In this document: in pieces, positions 44,817-54,500 of the stretch
Layout of the letters: the number at the start of each line of letters is the position of its first letter
How positions within the stretch are numbered: position 1 is the first letter of the stretch
NCBI RefSeq assembly: GCF_016714275.1
Contig: NZ_JADJNP010000018.1
Span: 8,565-72,564 of the forward strand
DNA from: Tessaracoccus sp.
GTDB taxonomy: Bacteria > Actinomycetota > Actinomycetes > Propionibacteriales > Propionibacteriaceae
Direction of reading: 5' to 3'
Length of the DNA: 64,000 nt
Program-made: the position numbers and the translations under genes
Notes under the pieces: generated by a model
Database searches by the model: none
Told to the model about the DNA's origin: nothing
Seen by the model: the letters and a program-made list of their open reading frames with translations, nothing else

Positions 44817-46568
44817 CTAGAGCAGCGATCAGTTCGCCGCCTCAAGAATATCGATCGCTTACAGGCGGCCGATCGACAGCGCGCTCGGGATCGTGATCCT
44901 CTGCGGGGCGATGGCCATCAAGCGCTGGAGCCCGAGTCAGATCGTCAGCCGCCAGGAGAAGTTCATCCTCGGGCGGCTCAAGCGCAACGGCAAGCTCTAC
45001 GCGTTTCTGCGGCTGCATCGCGACCAACTGTTCGATGACGCGTTCCAGCGCGAGCTCGAGACGATGTATCGCGACAACGGCACCGGCAAGGATCCCCATC
45101 CGCCGGCGCTGCTGGCGATGGTCGTGTTGCTGCAGTCGTACGCGGGGGCGTCGGATGCGACCGCCGTAGAGCTGTCGCTGCTCGATCTTCGCTGGCAGAT
45201 GGTGCTCGACTGCCTCGGGACGGTCGAGCCGCTATTCTCGCAGGGTGCGCTCTTTGATTTCCGGCAGAGATTGATCGCCGCCGATCTGGACCGCCGGCTG
45301 CTGGAGCGAAGCCGCGAGCTTGCGCGCGAGACCAAGGCGTTCGATCCCAAGAAGCTGCCGAAGACGTTGCGGGTCGCGATGGACTCCAGCCCGCTGGAAG
45401 GCGCCGGCCGCGTCGAGGACACGGTGAACCTGCTGGGCCACGCCGGCCGGAAGATCGTCGCCTGCGTCGCGGGCCTGCTGCACTGGACCGAGGCGCGCGT
45501 CTGCCGCGAGGCCGGCTGCCCATTGCTGCTCGCCGCGAGCGTCAAGCAAGGCCTCGATCTCGACTGGAGCGACCCCGACGAGAAGGCCACTGCGATCCCC
45601 ACGCTCATCGAGCAACTCACCGAACTGGAGCAATGGGTGGCCGCGCATCTACCCGACGAGCTGACCCGGCCACCCCTCGACGAGCACGTCGCCACTCTGC
45701 GCCAGATCATCGGGCAAGACCTCGAGCCCGATCCGGGCGGTAGCGGTCGCTTGCGGATCCGGCAAGGTGTCGCCGAGGACCGCCGCGTCTCCATCGAGGA
45801 CAAGGAGATGCGGCACGGCCGCAAGACCAAGTCGAAGCGCTTCAACGGGTACAAGCGCCACCTCGCCATCGATCTCGACACTCTCTTGGTCCTGGCCGTC
45901 GCGGTGCTCCCTGCCAACCGGCCCGAGCAGGACGCTGCGCCCAGCTTGGTCGCCGACATCACCTCGCAGGGGCTGACGATCGCTGCGCTCTACATCGATC
46001 GCGGCTACATCAACGCGCCGGTCGTCGACGAGATCCTGGCCCGTCGAGGACGGGTCATCTGCCGCCCCTGGCTCGCGCACAACGGCACGCACTTCAGCAA
46101 GCGGGACTTCACCCTCAACATGCGCGACCGCACGATCACGTGCCCGGCAGGCGAACAGCAACCCATCGTCCTCGGGGCCAAGGTGGAGTTCCCGGCCGAC
46201 ACCTGCCGCGCGTGCTCACTTCGTGGGAAATGCACGGACGCTGGCCTCGACCGTGGTCGCTCCGTCGCCATCGCCGACAACGAACTGCTTCAGCACCGGC
46301 TCCGCAAGCAAGCCGCGACGCCGCAAGGCCGCCGCGAACTCCGCGAGCGCGTGCCCATCGAGCACCGGCAGGCCCATACGTGCCGGCGACAGGGTCGTCA
46401 CGCCCGCTACCTCGGCACCCGCAAGAACGAGTTCGACCTCCGCCGCGCCAGCGCCGTCAGCAATCTCGAAGTCATCCAGCGGCTACTCGAAGCCCAGTCG
46501 ACCCGCGCCGCGCGCGCCGTGGCCAGGGCCGCGTGATTGCGGTGGTTCCGAACCGGTCGGTGCTCTAG
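44817..46568 (+). mobile_element. IS1182-family insertion sequence with CTAG flanks
   Basis: The element spans 44821-46564. Its ends are inverted repeats: left AGCAGCGATCAGTTCG, and right, read inward, AGCACCGACCGGTTCG, differing at three positions. Each end is flanked by CTAG (44817-44820 and 46565-46568), which fits a 4-bp target duplication of a palindromic site. It carries one transposase gene. Confidence 0.85.
44911..46536 (+). CDS. IS1182-family transposase
   Basis: 541 residues from ATG 44911 (MAIKRWSPSQIVSRQEKF). Typical IS1182 layout: an N-terminal DUF772-like region (HPPALLAMVVLLQ), then the DDE domain with first Asp in VAMDSSPLEGAG, second in ALYIDRGYIN, and Glu in RERVPIEHRQAH, plus a C-x2-C-x4-C cluster (CRACSLRGKC) before it. 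The full-length frame suggests it is functional. It is bounded by the inverted repeats described for the element. Confidence 0.92.
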   Translation: MAIKRWSPSQIVSRQEKFILGRLKRNGKLYAFLRLHRDQLFDDAFQRELETMYRDNGTGKDPHPPALLAMVVLLQSYAGASDATAVELSLLDLRWQMVLDCLGTVEPLFSQGALFDFRQRLIAADLDRRLLERSRELARETKAFDPKKLPKTLRVAMDSSPLEGAGRVEDTVNLLGHAGRKIVACVAGLLHWTEARVCREAGCPLLLAASVKQGLDLDWSDPDEKATAIPTLIEQLTELEQWVAAHLPDELTRPPLDEHVATLRQIIGQDLEPDPGGSGRLRIRQGVAEDRRVSIEDKEMRHGRKTKSKRFNGYKRHLAIDLDTLLVLAVAVLPANRPEQDAAPSLVADITSQGLTIAALYIDRGYINAPVVDEILARRGRVICRPWLAHNGTHFSKRDFTLNMRDRTITCPAGEQQPIVLGAKVEFPADTCRACSLRGKCTDAGLDRGRSVAIADNELLQHRLRKQAATPQGRRELRERVPIEHRQAHTCRRQGRHARYLGTRKNEFDLRRASAVSNLEVIQRLLEAQSTRAARAVARAA

Positions 46569-47944
46569 AGCCCCTGGGCGTCGGTGCACAAGGTGCGGTC
46601 ATCGAGCGCCGTACATGCCAAGCCGCTGGCGCATGGCGCCGCTCCACTGCACGCTTCGCCGAGAAATGCCGTCGCGGGCCGCCGGACGATTCCAATGAGT
46701 TCGTCCACTCCCCCGCGCTTCGTTGGGACGACACCCAAGACCTGGGGCGCCGACTCCGCCGGCAGATACTCAACCGCGGCGGCCAGGAACTCTGAGTTTG
46801 TCGCGAGTTCGACGGCCTCGCCGGACGCGATCGAAACGACTTCGCGGTCTTGAATCTCGAAGTCCATGTTCTCATCGAGCCAGGTATGAAAACCGGATGC
46901 GTCGCTGTAATGCACGGCGGCGTAGAATGGGCGTTCGCGGATGCCGCTGGCGGGCGTCATTCGCAAGGGCATCCCCAGCCACAAGTGCCGCCCCGGCATC
47001 CAGCGCCGAACGGTGACAATTGGACTGCCTCCGGCAGCCTGCGACGCGACGATCATCCCGGCCGTCAGCCTTGGCGCCAAGCACGTGAAGTTGGCGGATT
47101 CTGGACTGCCCAGCCGGCCGCATTCGACAGCGACCTCGAGCCGCTGCGTAGGCGTAGTGCTGCCGCTCCAGTATGCGGGCCCGTTGAGCTGGGAATCAAA
47201 GTAGGTGAGCACGCCCCGGTCGAGTCCGATCGGCGCGCGGTCGCTCGGGAGTAGCTCGATCTCGTCGGCGGTGACCCGTAGGTCATCGGACAGGTCTGTC
47301 CAAACCATGAGCCGGTTTCCTGTTCCGACCCCACTGACGACCGCGTGGCCGTCAAACGACACGGCCGCCAGTGCGTCGCTGACTTGGGTGCCGAGGATGG
47401 TCGAGATCAGGATGACCTCGCTTGGTTGGGCAGTGAGGTCCCCGTTGATGTCGAACCACACGCGGTTGCCCGCCACCAGCGTGAGCAGACTGCCGTCGGT
47501 CACGGTGAGGCTGCCGGCGACTTCGTTGCCGCTACTAACAGTGGTGGTCCAGGAATCCGGTGGCTCGTCGTAGCGCGGCGGCATGGCGACGGCGACGCGG
47601 CCTCCGACCGTTGCGACGAAGCCCTCCAGTTCGTTCAGCGTGCGCACGTCCTCCAGTGCCCCAGTCGCTAGTGTCGTTCGCGTGATCGACGCACAGCGAT
47701 CGTTGCTCAGCCACAGCTTGGGATCGCCTGCGCAGATGCCCCTGACAGCGCCCCCGATCGCGGCCATCGCACAGTCGAGGTCGGTGATGCTCCCGTCGCC
47801 ATCTAGATCGCCGGTGGAGGTCGGACAGCTGGTCGGTGTTTCGCTGCACGCCGTCAGGAGGACGGCCAACAGTGCCACTCCGAAGGAGGACCAGTGGGCG
47901 AGGTGCGCTGAGGCCCGGCGTTGAAGCGAGTTCTGAGGCTGCAT
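46565..47944 (-). CDS. Lipoprotein with dockerin-like calcium loop
   Basis: 459 residues from ATG 47944; signal ends LLAVLLTAC. A short EF-hand/dockerin-like motif GDLDGDGSITDLDCAMAAIG (~45-64) follows, then a beta-rich, propeller-like body and a Cys-rich C-terminus (CSGAAPCASGLAC). The TAG stop lies within the CTAG target repeat of the IS, so the IS landed exactly at the end of this gene without cutting the coding part. It is probably a surface protein. Confidence 0.75.
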   Translation of the reverse strand: MQPQNSLQRRASAHLAHWSSFGVALLAVLLTACSETPTSCPTSTGDLDGDGSITDLDCAMAAIGGAVRGICAGDPKLWLSNDRCASITRTTLATGALEDVRTLNELEGFVATVGGRVAVAMPPRYDEPPDSWTTTVSSGNEVAGSLTVTDGSLLTLVAGNRVWFDINGDLTAQPSEVILISTILGTQVSDALAAVSFDGHAVVSGVGTGNRLMVWTDLSDDLRVTADEIELLPSDRAPIGLDRGVLTYFDSQLNGPAYWSGSTTPTQRLEVAVECGRLGSPESANFTCLAPRLTAGMIVASQAAGGSPIVTVRRWMPGRHLWLGMPLRMTPASGIRERPFYAAVHYSDASGFHTWLDENMDFEIQDREVVSIASGEAVELATNSEFLAAAVEYLPAESAPQVLGVVPTKRGGVDELIGIVRRPATAFLGEACSGAAPCASGLACTALDDRTLCTDAQGL

Positions 47945-47984
47945 CAGCGGCTCCTTGCGATTCGTGCGAGCGGTCCGCGCTGTG

Positions 47985-50165
47985 TCACAGGTCCCTGGTC
48001 GTCAAGTGGAGCGACTCGAGGACCATGCGGGCGGCCTTGGTTGCGGCTGCAGGGGTCGCGAGTCCGGACTGGACCGCCATCGCGTGCTCAAGGCCGCTGT
48101 GCGGCCGGTCCGGGACCTCGCCGCGGGCAAGGGCGGAGAGGCTGTGGATGTCCGCGCGGCTCAGGTCCACCTGCCCGTCGGGCCCGAAGTCGATCGTGCC
48201 CATCGACAGGGTCATCGAGTCCCCAGCGAAGTCGAGCTGGAGCGTGCGCTGCATGTTCACGAGGTGCAGCGGGCGACCGCTCTCGCGTAGCGTCGCCTTC
48301 ATCGACGCTGAAATCTCGTTGAGGACGGGCCGGCCCTGGAGGCTCGCCTTTGGTATCGTCCCGCCGAGCGGCCCTGCGTTGCCCTCGACCCTGGCGCGGA
48401 GCTGGATGACCCCGGGCAGGCGGGCGATGTTCTCGATCGTTCCCTGATGCGAGGTAGTGCCGTCGGCGTCTGGGGCGACATGGGCAGCGGCGATCACGGT
48501 CGTCCAGCGCTCGGCGATCGTCGCGCGCGTCGCCTCGTAGGCCGCCGTCACCGCGACGTCCTGCTGGGCGCGGATGGTCGTCAACTGGTCGGGCGGGAGA
48601 GTCTCGAGGAGCGCCCGCAGCTTTGGGCTTCGACGCACGACCAGCTTCGCGTACGCGTCGATCTGCTGGCCCATCGCCGAGAGGAAGGCCTGGGTGAGCG
48701 GCCCAGCTCCCCCGGCATCGGCGTGCGCACCGACCTCGGCGATCGCGCCCTTCTTCGTCTCCTTGGCCAGCTCGATCGCGAAGCCCTTCACGTCCACCGC
48801 GCCCAGGACCGCCTGACCGGTCTGGGCGAGCGCGGCGAGCTGCTGGGGAGACGGCGACATGGGCGTCATCAGGTCGCGCGCCCCGCGGACCGCGGGAGCC
48901 ACGGCCTTGCCGGCGCTCGTGCCGGCCCGGCCGACGGCGTCGATGCCGCGCTGGGCTGGGCGTGGCAACCGCGACTTCACCGCGCTCCCTGCGTCCGTCA
49001 GCGTGGCCCCAACCTCGCCCGCCGCCGAGGCGATCGCGGCCGGGTTGGCAGCGAGCGCGCGGACGGTCTGCGCGAAGCCGCTGGCCAGGTGGCCGCTCAG
49101 CACGTCGAGGGACTGCATGACGATCGTCTCGAGGAGACGCTCGAAGAACGGCACATCGCGCGGGGGCGGCGGCTCGGCCAGCAGCGGACCGATCGTGGCA
49201 AGCGCCAGCGTCTGCATCGTCGGGGACGATTGATACGTGCCAAGGATCTCGTCGATCAACTCACCGCCCGTCGGTAGCGATTCGTCGCGCGTGAACGGAT
49301 CGTCGTCGAGGTCCGTAGTGTTCACGTTGGCGTAGTAGTGCTTGCGGCGCTCGGACGGCTTCGAGCTGGCGCGCCGGAGCATCGCGTCCTCGGCCTCGAA
49401 GATCTGGTCGAGCTTGGCGAGGCCCATGTCGACGTTGTTCGCGAGCGCGATGTGCGCGAGCATCTCGAGCACGTCCCTGAGTGCGTCAACCTGTTGCTTC
49501 CGCCCCCGTATCGCATCGGTCTCCGGCGCCGTGAGCATGTCCAGCAACGCTACGAGGCGTGGCGCTGCCGCGGCGACCACGCCGGCCTTGGCTACAGCGT
49601 TGTGATCCAGCGCGCCGAGCTGATCGGAGACGCTCTGCACGATCTGGGCGATTGCTGCGGTCGTCGCCTCGATGCGCGCCGCCGGGTCACGGCTGGTTTC
49701 GATCACTTTGCTCGCGGGATGGGGGGCGGCGAGTTGCACCCCCCGCGCCGTGGCGATCGCGGCGATGTCCGCGTTGAGGGCGTCGAGGACGATCCGATCG
49801 TCGGGCCGCATCCGGATCCCCGCGTTGATCAACTCGAAGACGGCCTGGTTGATGTGCATGCTCTGCTCCATCGTGGGCTTCGTCTTGAGGCGCTGCAGCG
49901 CGGCGTGGAACTCGTGCGCCACCGCCATGACCTCCGAGGCCGACTCGGTCCCCGGCATCCAGTCCATCCCGAGCGGGGCGGCCGGCGCGTGGCGTAGCGT
50001 TACGTCGCGAACCTTGCGGGTCATCGCAAGGACCGGGTCGTGGTCCGGCAATGGGGCTGGACCCGAACTGAAGATACTGCGGGCGGAACCGCCCGCTCCC
50101 ACATCGACATCGAACGTCGGGTTCGTCAGGCTACCGAGTCTGCCGCCATCCTGGTCATCGGGCAT
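47985..50165 (-). CDS. Large Ala-rich helical protein, unknown
   Basis: 726 residues from ATG 50165 (MPDDQDGGRLGSL). There is no signal peptide. Mostly Ala-rich helices; the middle (~400-500) has small-residue stretches such as AAGEVGATLTDAGSAVK that could pack against a membrane. The C-terminal part is beta-rich (LQLDFAGDSMTLSMGTIDF). No family was recognised. It is 4 bp downstream of the 273-residue lipoprotein gene and 40 bp upstream of the dockerin-like lipoprotein gene, so these three form one unit. It could be a cytosolic or secreted effector of the unit. Confidence 0.7.
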   Translation of the reverse strand: MPDDQDGGRLGSLTNPTFDVDVGAGGSARSIFSSGPAPLPDHDPVLAMTRKVRDVTLRHAPAAPLGMDWMPGTESASEVMAVAHEFHAALQRLKTKPTMEQSMHINQAVFELINAGIRMRPDDRIVLDALNADIAAIATARGVQLAAPHPASKVIETSRDPAARIEATTAAIAQIVQSVSDQLGALDHNAVAKAGVVAAAAPRLVALLDMLTAPETDAIRGRKQQVDALRDVLEMLAHIALANNVDMGLAKLDQIFEAEDAMLRRASSKPSERRKHYYANVNTTDLDDDPFTRDESLPTGGELIDEILGTYQSSPTMQTLALATIGPLLAEPPPPRDVPFFERLLETIVMQSLDVLSGHLASGFAQTVRALAANPAAIASAAGEVGATLTDAGSAVKSRLPRPAQRGIDAVGRAGTSAGKAVAPAVRGARDLMTPMSPSPQQLAALAQTGQAVLGAVDVKGFAIELAKETKKGAIAEVGAHADAGGAGPLTQAFLSAMGQQIDAYAKLVVRRSPKLRALLETLPPDQLTTIRAQQDVAVTAAYEATRATIAERWTTVIAAAHVAPDADGTTSHQGTIENIARLPGVIQLRARVEGNAGPLGGTIPKASLQGRPVLNEISASMKATLRESGRPLHLVNMQRTLQLDFAGDSMTLSMGTIDFGPDGQVDLSRADIHSLSALARGEVPDRPHSGLEHAMAVQSGLATPAAATKAARMVLESLHLTTRDL

Positions 50166-50169
50166 TGCT

Positions 50170-50991
50170 TCACTCTCCTCGACTCGGGTCGGTCGCCGCT
50201 GGTTCCTCGGGCATCGGGGCCAGCGGGACGTCGACGATTCGCGCCGCCTGCTCTTCCGGGTACTCGCCGCCCGCATCGAGGCCCGCAGCGCAGTAGGCCT
50301 CTCCATTCGCCTTGGTGATACCGACGATTAGGTTCACAACACGATCCCCCAGTGGAACCCGTGCGCGAAACCCGTCGAACCGCGCTGTGAGCAGCTGCTG
50401 GAACGTGGCGCCGATGCGCGCGGCTTCAGTGTCCGAGAGTCCCATCATCGCCTGGCCGTATGCTGCGACCTCCGCGCCGATCCGCTGGCACTCGTTCGGC
50501 AGCGTCGTTCCCGGCTGTCCGTAGAAGAACATGACGCGATAGACCATGCCGCCGGTGTCCAGCTCGCTCTTGAGGCGATAGTCATGCCAGGAGCCGTCCG
50601 GAGCCTGCTCTGCTAGCTCGACATCGATCTGCCGGAACGACCCCTTCGCCGAGGCCGGGACAAAGCACGTAGGTCCAAGAGAGTCGATTATCCGTCGTGC
50701 GGCAGGGGCCTTGGCCCCTGCCTGGGCGAGCGGCAGCGTCAATGGACAATCCTTCAGCAGGAGTGGATAGACATCCGAGAATTTCCAGAGTGCCTGCGCA
50801 GGCGCGGCGTCGATCTCGATTGCGTCGGCGGTCACCGAAGCATCTGCGATGGCGACCGGCTTCTCCTTCGTGGAGCTTCGGCTCGAACAAGCGAGCAGCC
50901 CCACGAAGGTCGCGAACCGCGCGGCAGCATGTACGACCGACGGCGCCGACCTGGCACGGCCGTGGCCGACTCTGAATGCTGCGCCGCTCAT
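50170..50991 (-). CDS. Lipoprotein, 273 residues
   Basis: It starts at ATG 50991; signal ends VGLLACSSRS. A DAS/DAP-type linker is followed by an alpha/beta domain (LWKFSDVYPLLLKDCPLTLP) and a second part with VVNLIVGITKANGEAYC. No family was recognised. The stop lies 4 bp before the next start, indicating co-transcription with the 726-residue protein. Confidence 0.75.
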   Translation of the reverse strand: MSGAAFRVGHGRARSAPSVVHAAARFATFVGLLACSSRSSTKEKPVAIADASVTADAIEIDAAPAQALWKFSDVYPLLLKDCPLTLPLAQAGAKAPAARRIIDSLGPTCFVPASAKGSFRQIDVELAEQAPDGSWHDYRLKSELDTGGMVYRVMFFYGQPGTTLPNECQRIGAEVAAYGQAMMGLSDTEAARIGATFQQLLTARFDGFRARVPLGDRVVNLIVGITKANGEAYCAAGLDAGGEYPEEQAARIVDVPLAPMPEEPAATDPSRGE

Positions 50992-51172
50992 GTCTGTCCT
51001 ATCGGCCAAGGGCCGCGCCGGTTGCGTAGTTTGAAAGACATTCTCCCTCGCACCGTTCCAAACCCGTCTTGAGCCTCCGCGAGCACCACCATTACCCCTT
51101 ACTTCGCGGGGGCTTGGCGCCGAGAGGTGCTGAACTGGGCTGAGCCGTATGGCACCGGGGGGCGAGAAGCAG

Positions 51173-51556
51173 CTAGGGAACAAGGCATGTGACCTCAGCG
51201 TGGACCGTCTGGTCGGCCGCGTGGTGGCTGAACCATGTGCAACCGAAGCTCTCTTGGTCAGCGACCTTGCCGAAGGAGTGGAGTTGTAGGTCATTGACCC
51301 CAGGGGCGTCGACATAGCACCCTCCGCTCAGGAACTTGCTTGCGGTCGGGCAGGCTACGCCGATGCCGCCAGCGCCATTGGCCGTGACCACCTGGTCGAC
51401 ACTGCGAATCGTGACGATTCGTGCCGGCACGGGCGGTTCGGCAGCCGGGCAATCGCAGACCGCCGCATCGGCGTCTGCTGGCGAGTCGTCACTGCACGCC
51501 AAGACGAGTGTGGTTGCGGCGGTTGCGCCTATCAGGATGTAAGCGAGTGGCTTCAT
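51173..51556 (-). CDS. Short lipoprotein downstream of the Ig-repeat protein
   Basis: 127 residues from ATG 51556, which overlaps the stop of the giant protein as ATGA. The lipoprotein signal ends ATTLVLACSDD, then a DADAAVCDC linker and a small beta domain with CPTASKFLSGGCYVD. Translational coupling suggests it works with the large surface protein, for example as its partner or chaperone in the envelope. Confidence 0.75.
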   Translation of the reverse strand: MKPLAYILIGATAATTLVLACSDDSPADADAAVCDCPAAEPPVPARIVTIRSVDQVVTANGAGGIGVACPTASKFLSGGCYVDAPGVNDLQLHSFGKVADQESFGCTWFSHHAADQTVHAEVTCLVP

Positions 51557-54500
51557 GGCGTTGGGCTTTCTGTTGTCGACCAGCTGTACGTGAGGACCTG
51601 GACTGTGGCGAGAACGTTGGTGCCAGTCCGCTTAAAGGTGAGCGTACTGCCCGCCGCAGATGCCGCGACGGTCGTGATCTGAGCGGCACCGAACCCCAGC
51701 GCCGCCGCCCAGCGCACGCCGCCGACGGTCGTGGCCTGAGTGCAGCGCGCAGTGAACGGCGTGAGCACAGTGAACGCCGAGCAGTAGCGGTTGACGCCAT
51801 CCCCGGTCGTGGTCAGCGGCGCGATCGGCAACCGTGTCGTCGGCACGATCGGACCGGGCGCGACACCGGTGTTGCCCTCGAGATACCCCGACGTGATGCC
51901 GGTGAACCCGATCGGCTGGAGGTGCTTGATCGCGACCACGGCGGTGTACGGTTTGCCGGGAACGAGCTCGAATTCGAGCGGCTCGCAGGTCGGGCAGGTC
52001 GGCACAACGATCGGGTTGCTCGGTGTGGTCATGTCGAACAGGCGCACCGTTGGCGTCGCCGTGAACGGGGTCGAGGTGACCACGGTCTCGCCGGGGAGCG
52101 TGCCGGTGTAGTCGCCGTCGCTCACACAGATCGCGGGTGGTCCGGAGATGACACCGGTGTCGTAGTTGCAGGTCACGTTGACCGTCTGGGTGCTGATCGT
52201 CTGGTACTTTACGCTCCAGGTCTTGGTGAGCGTCGCACCAGTGATGCTCGGGGTGAACGTGAACCACACCCGATCGTTGGTGCGGTTAAACAGATCGACC
52301 CGCATGAGCCCTGCGCCTGGGTGGGTGTTGTTGAGCAGGCCGCTGATGGCGTCGTTCTCGTTCAGCTTGTAGACCGCCAGCGCGTCGAGCGCCTCGGCCG
52401 CGGCTGGGAGGATCGCGCCCGCGCCGGTCAAGTCGACCGGGGCGCCGATCGGGTTGTAGGTCCAGCAACGCGGGAGCGTGGCGGCGTTCCCGAGCCGGTC
52501 GCGGACGGCGAACGTAATCGTGAAGGCGCCCTCCTCGGTTAGGTCGACCACGCCGAGCGCTGGCACGGCCTGGGGACCGTCGCGGCGCAAGGTCGAGGTG
52601 GCGATCGTGTCCGACCCCGACGTCGCGGGCGCGAGCGCGTAGGCGGCCGTGGTGGTGCCGCCCGGGCTGGTGACCGCGTACGTGAGGCTGACGGGATCGA
52701 CGCCGACGCCGACGCCGTCGTTGGCCCGCCAGTCGAACGCCAGCGGGTTGGCCGCGGGCGACTCGTCGCCGGCCGGCGCGGTATCGAGCAGGTAGGCGTG
52801 CTTGTAGATGGCCTGGCAGCCGGCGCCGCCGAGCATCACCTGGGTCCCGCTGTGGATGTGCTGGGGGCGGCCTCCGGTGGCGCCGAACGTGTCGTTGCGC
52901 TCGTCGTAGACCGCCCGCGGCGTGTTGCTCGCCGTCGGCGCAGTCCGATCGATCCCGAGGGTGTACGTCCGCGACGCGGTGTTGCCTGCGGCGTCGGTCG
53001 CGACCGCGGTCAACACATGCGAGCCCTCGGCCAGCGTGCTGCCCGGCGTGTGCGCCCAGGTCGCGCCGGTGACCACGGCCGCCACCGGCGTCGCGACGCC
53101 GATCGTCAGGCTGATGGTGGTCGGCGAGGCATCGATCACGTCGCCGCCGATGACCAGCGCTGGCGCGACCGCACGCGACCAGCCTGAGGTCGCGTCGCCG
53201 AACGGAAACCCAGTGAAGGTCACCACGGGCGCCGCGTTGTCCATCGTGCGGGTGATCGGTAGCGTCACCGTGCGCCCGGCGCGGTCGGTCACGTCAAAGC
53301 GAACAGTCAGGCTGCCGGTGCCGGCGGCATCGTCGACGGCGGTCGTGTCGATCGTCAGGTCGACACGGCGGCGGCCGTCGGCCAGCATGGTGTGGGTCGG
53401 CGAGGTGGCGATCGCGCCGCCGGGGCCGGTGGCGGTGACCACGATGTTGCTTGCGAGCGATCCAAGTGCGCGCAGCGTGTCGTCGGCGATCACCTGGAAG
53501 GTCAGCGTGCCCCGGACCCAGGTCGGGGGCGCGGGGCCCTGAAGCGTCAACGTCGGGTTGTTTAGGTCGACCACGAAGGGAACGGTCGACGTCGTGACGT
53601 TCCCGGCCGCGTCGGTCGCGGTGGCGATGAGGGTGTGCGAGCCCTCGCCGGCGACCGTCGCGGGGCTGGTCGTTGGGATGCTATCGAGCGTGGCGGTCGT
53701 CGTGCCCGGGTTGGCGTCGGTCTGTCCGAAGGTGACAGTCACGGGCGCGGCGTACCAGGTGTTCGCGGTCACGCCGGTGATGTTCAGCACCGGCGGCGTG
53801 CTGTCGATGGTCCGCGTGACGACGTGCTCGACGGCGGCGTTGCCGGCGCGGTCGGTGACGTTGAAGCGCGCGGTGAACGGACCGTCGGGCAACGTGCTGT
53901 AGGCGACCGCGAGCGTGCGGTTGCCGCCGGTCGAGCCGGGCGTGGTCGTGGTCGGCGCGGGCGTGCTGGTGACGGTGATGGCGCTGCCGAGCGAGCCTGC
54001 GGCCATGAAGTTGTCGGTGGCCGTGGCGGTGATCGTCAGCGGCGGCCGCACGACCAGGCCGCTAGGGGTCGCGACGCTGGTGATGACGGGCGCGTTGTTG
54101 TCGATCGTGAAGGTCCGGGTCGCCATGGTCGTCCAGCCGGCGCGGTCGACGACGGTGACGCTGATCGTGTGCGCGCCCTCGGCCGCGACCTGGAAGCCGG
54201 GCGTGATGGGCGTCATGTTGTCGAGGAGCGCGGTCGTGGACATCACGTTGGCTTCGGTGATCGTGTACTGGATCGTGACCGGGCCGCGCAGGAACTGGCC
54301 GTCCATCGCCGGCGCGGTGATCGCGATCACCGGGGGCGTGTTGTCGACCGTGAACGACCGGGTCGACATGGCGACGTCGCTGTGGTTGTTCGAGTGATCG
54401 AAGCCGTCGAGGACGACCGTGAGCGTGCCGCCGCCGGGCATGATCGCGGCGGTGTCGAAGGTGGCGTGGATGTCGGCGTCGTTGATGTCGCCGTCGGTGT

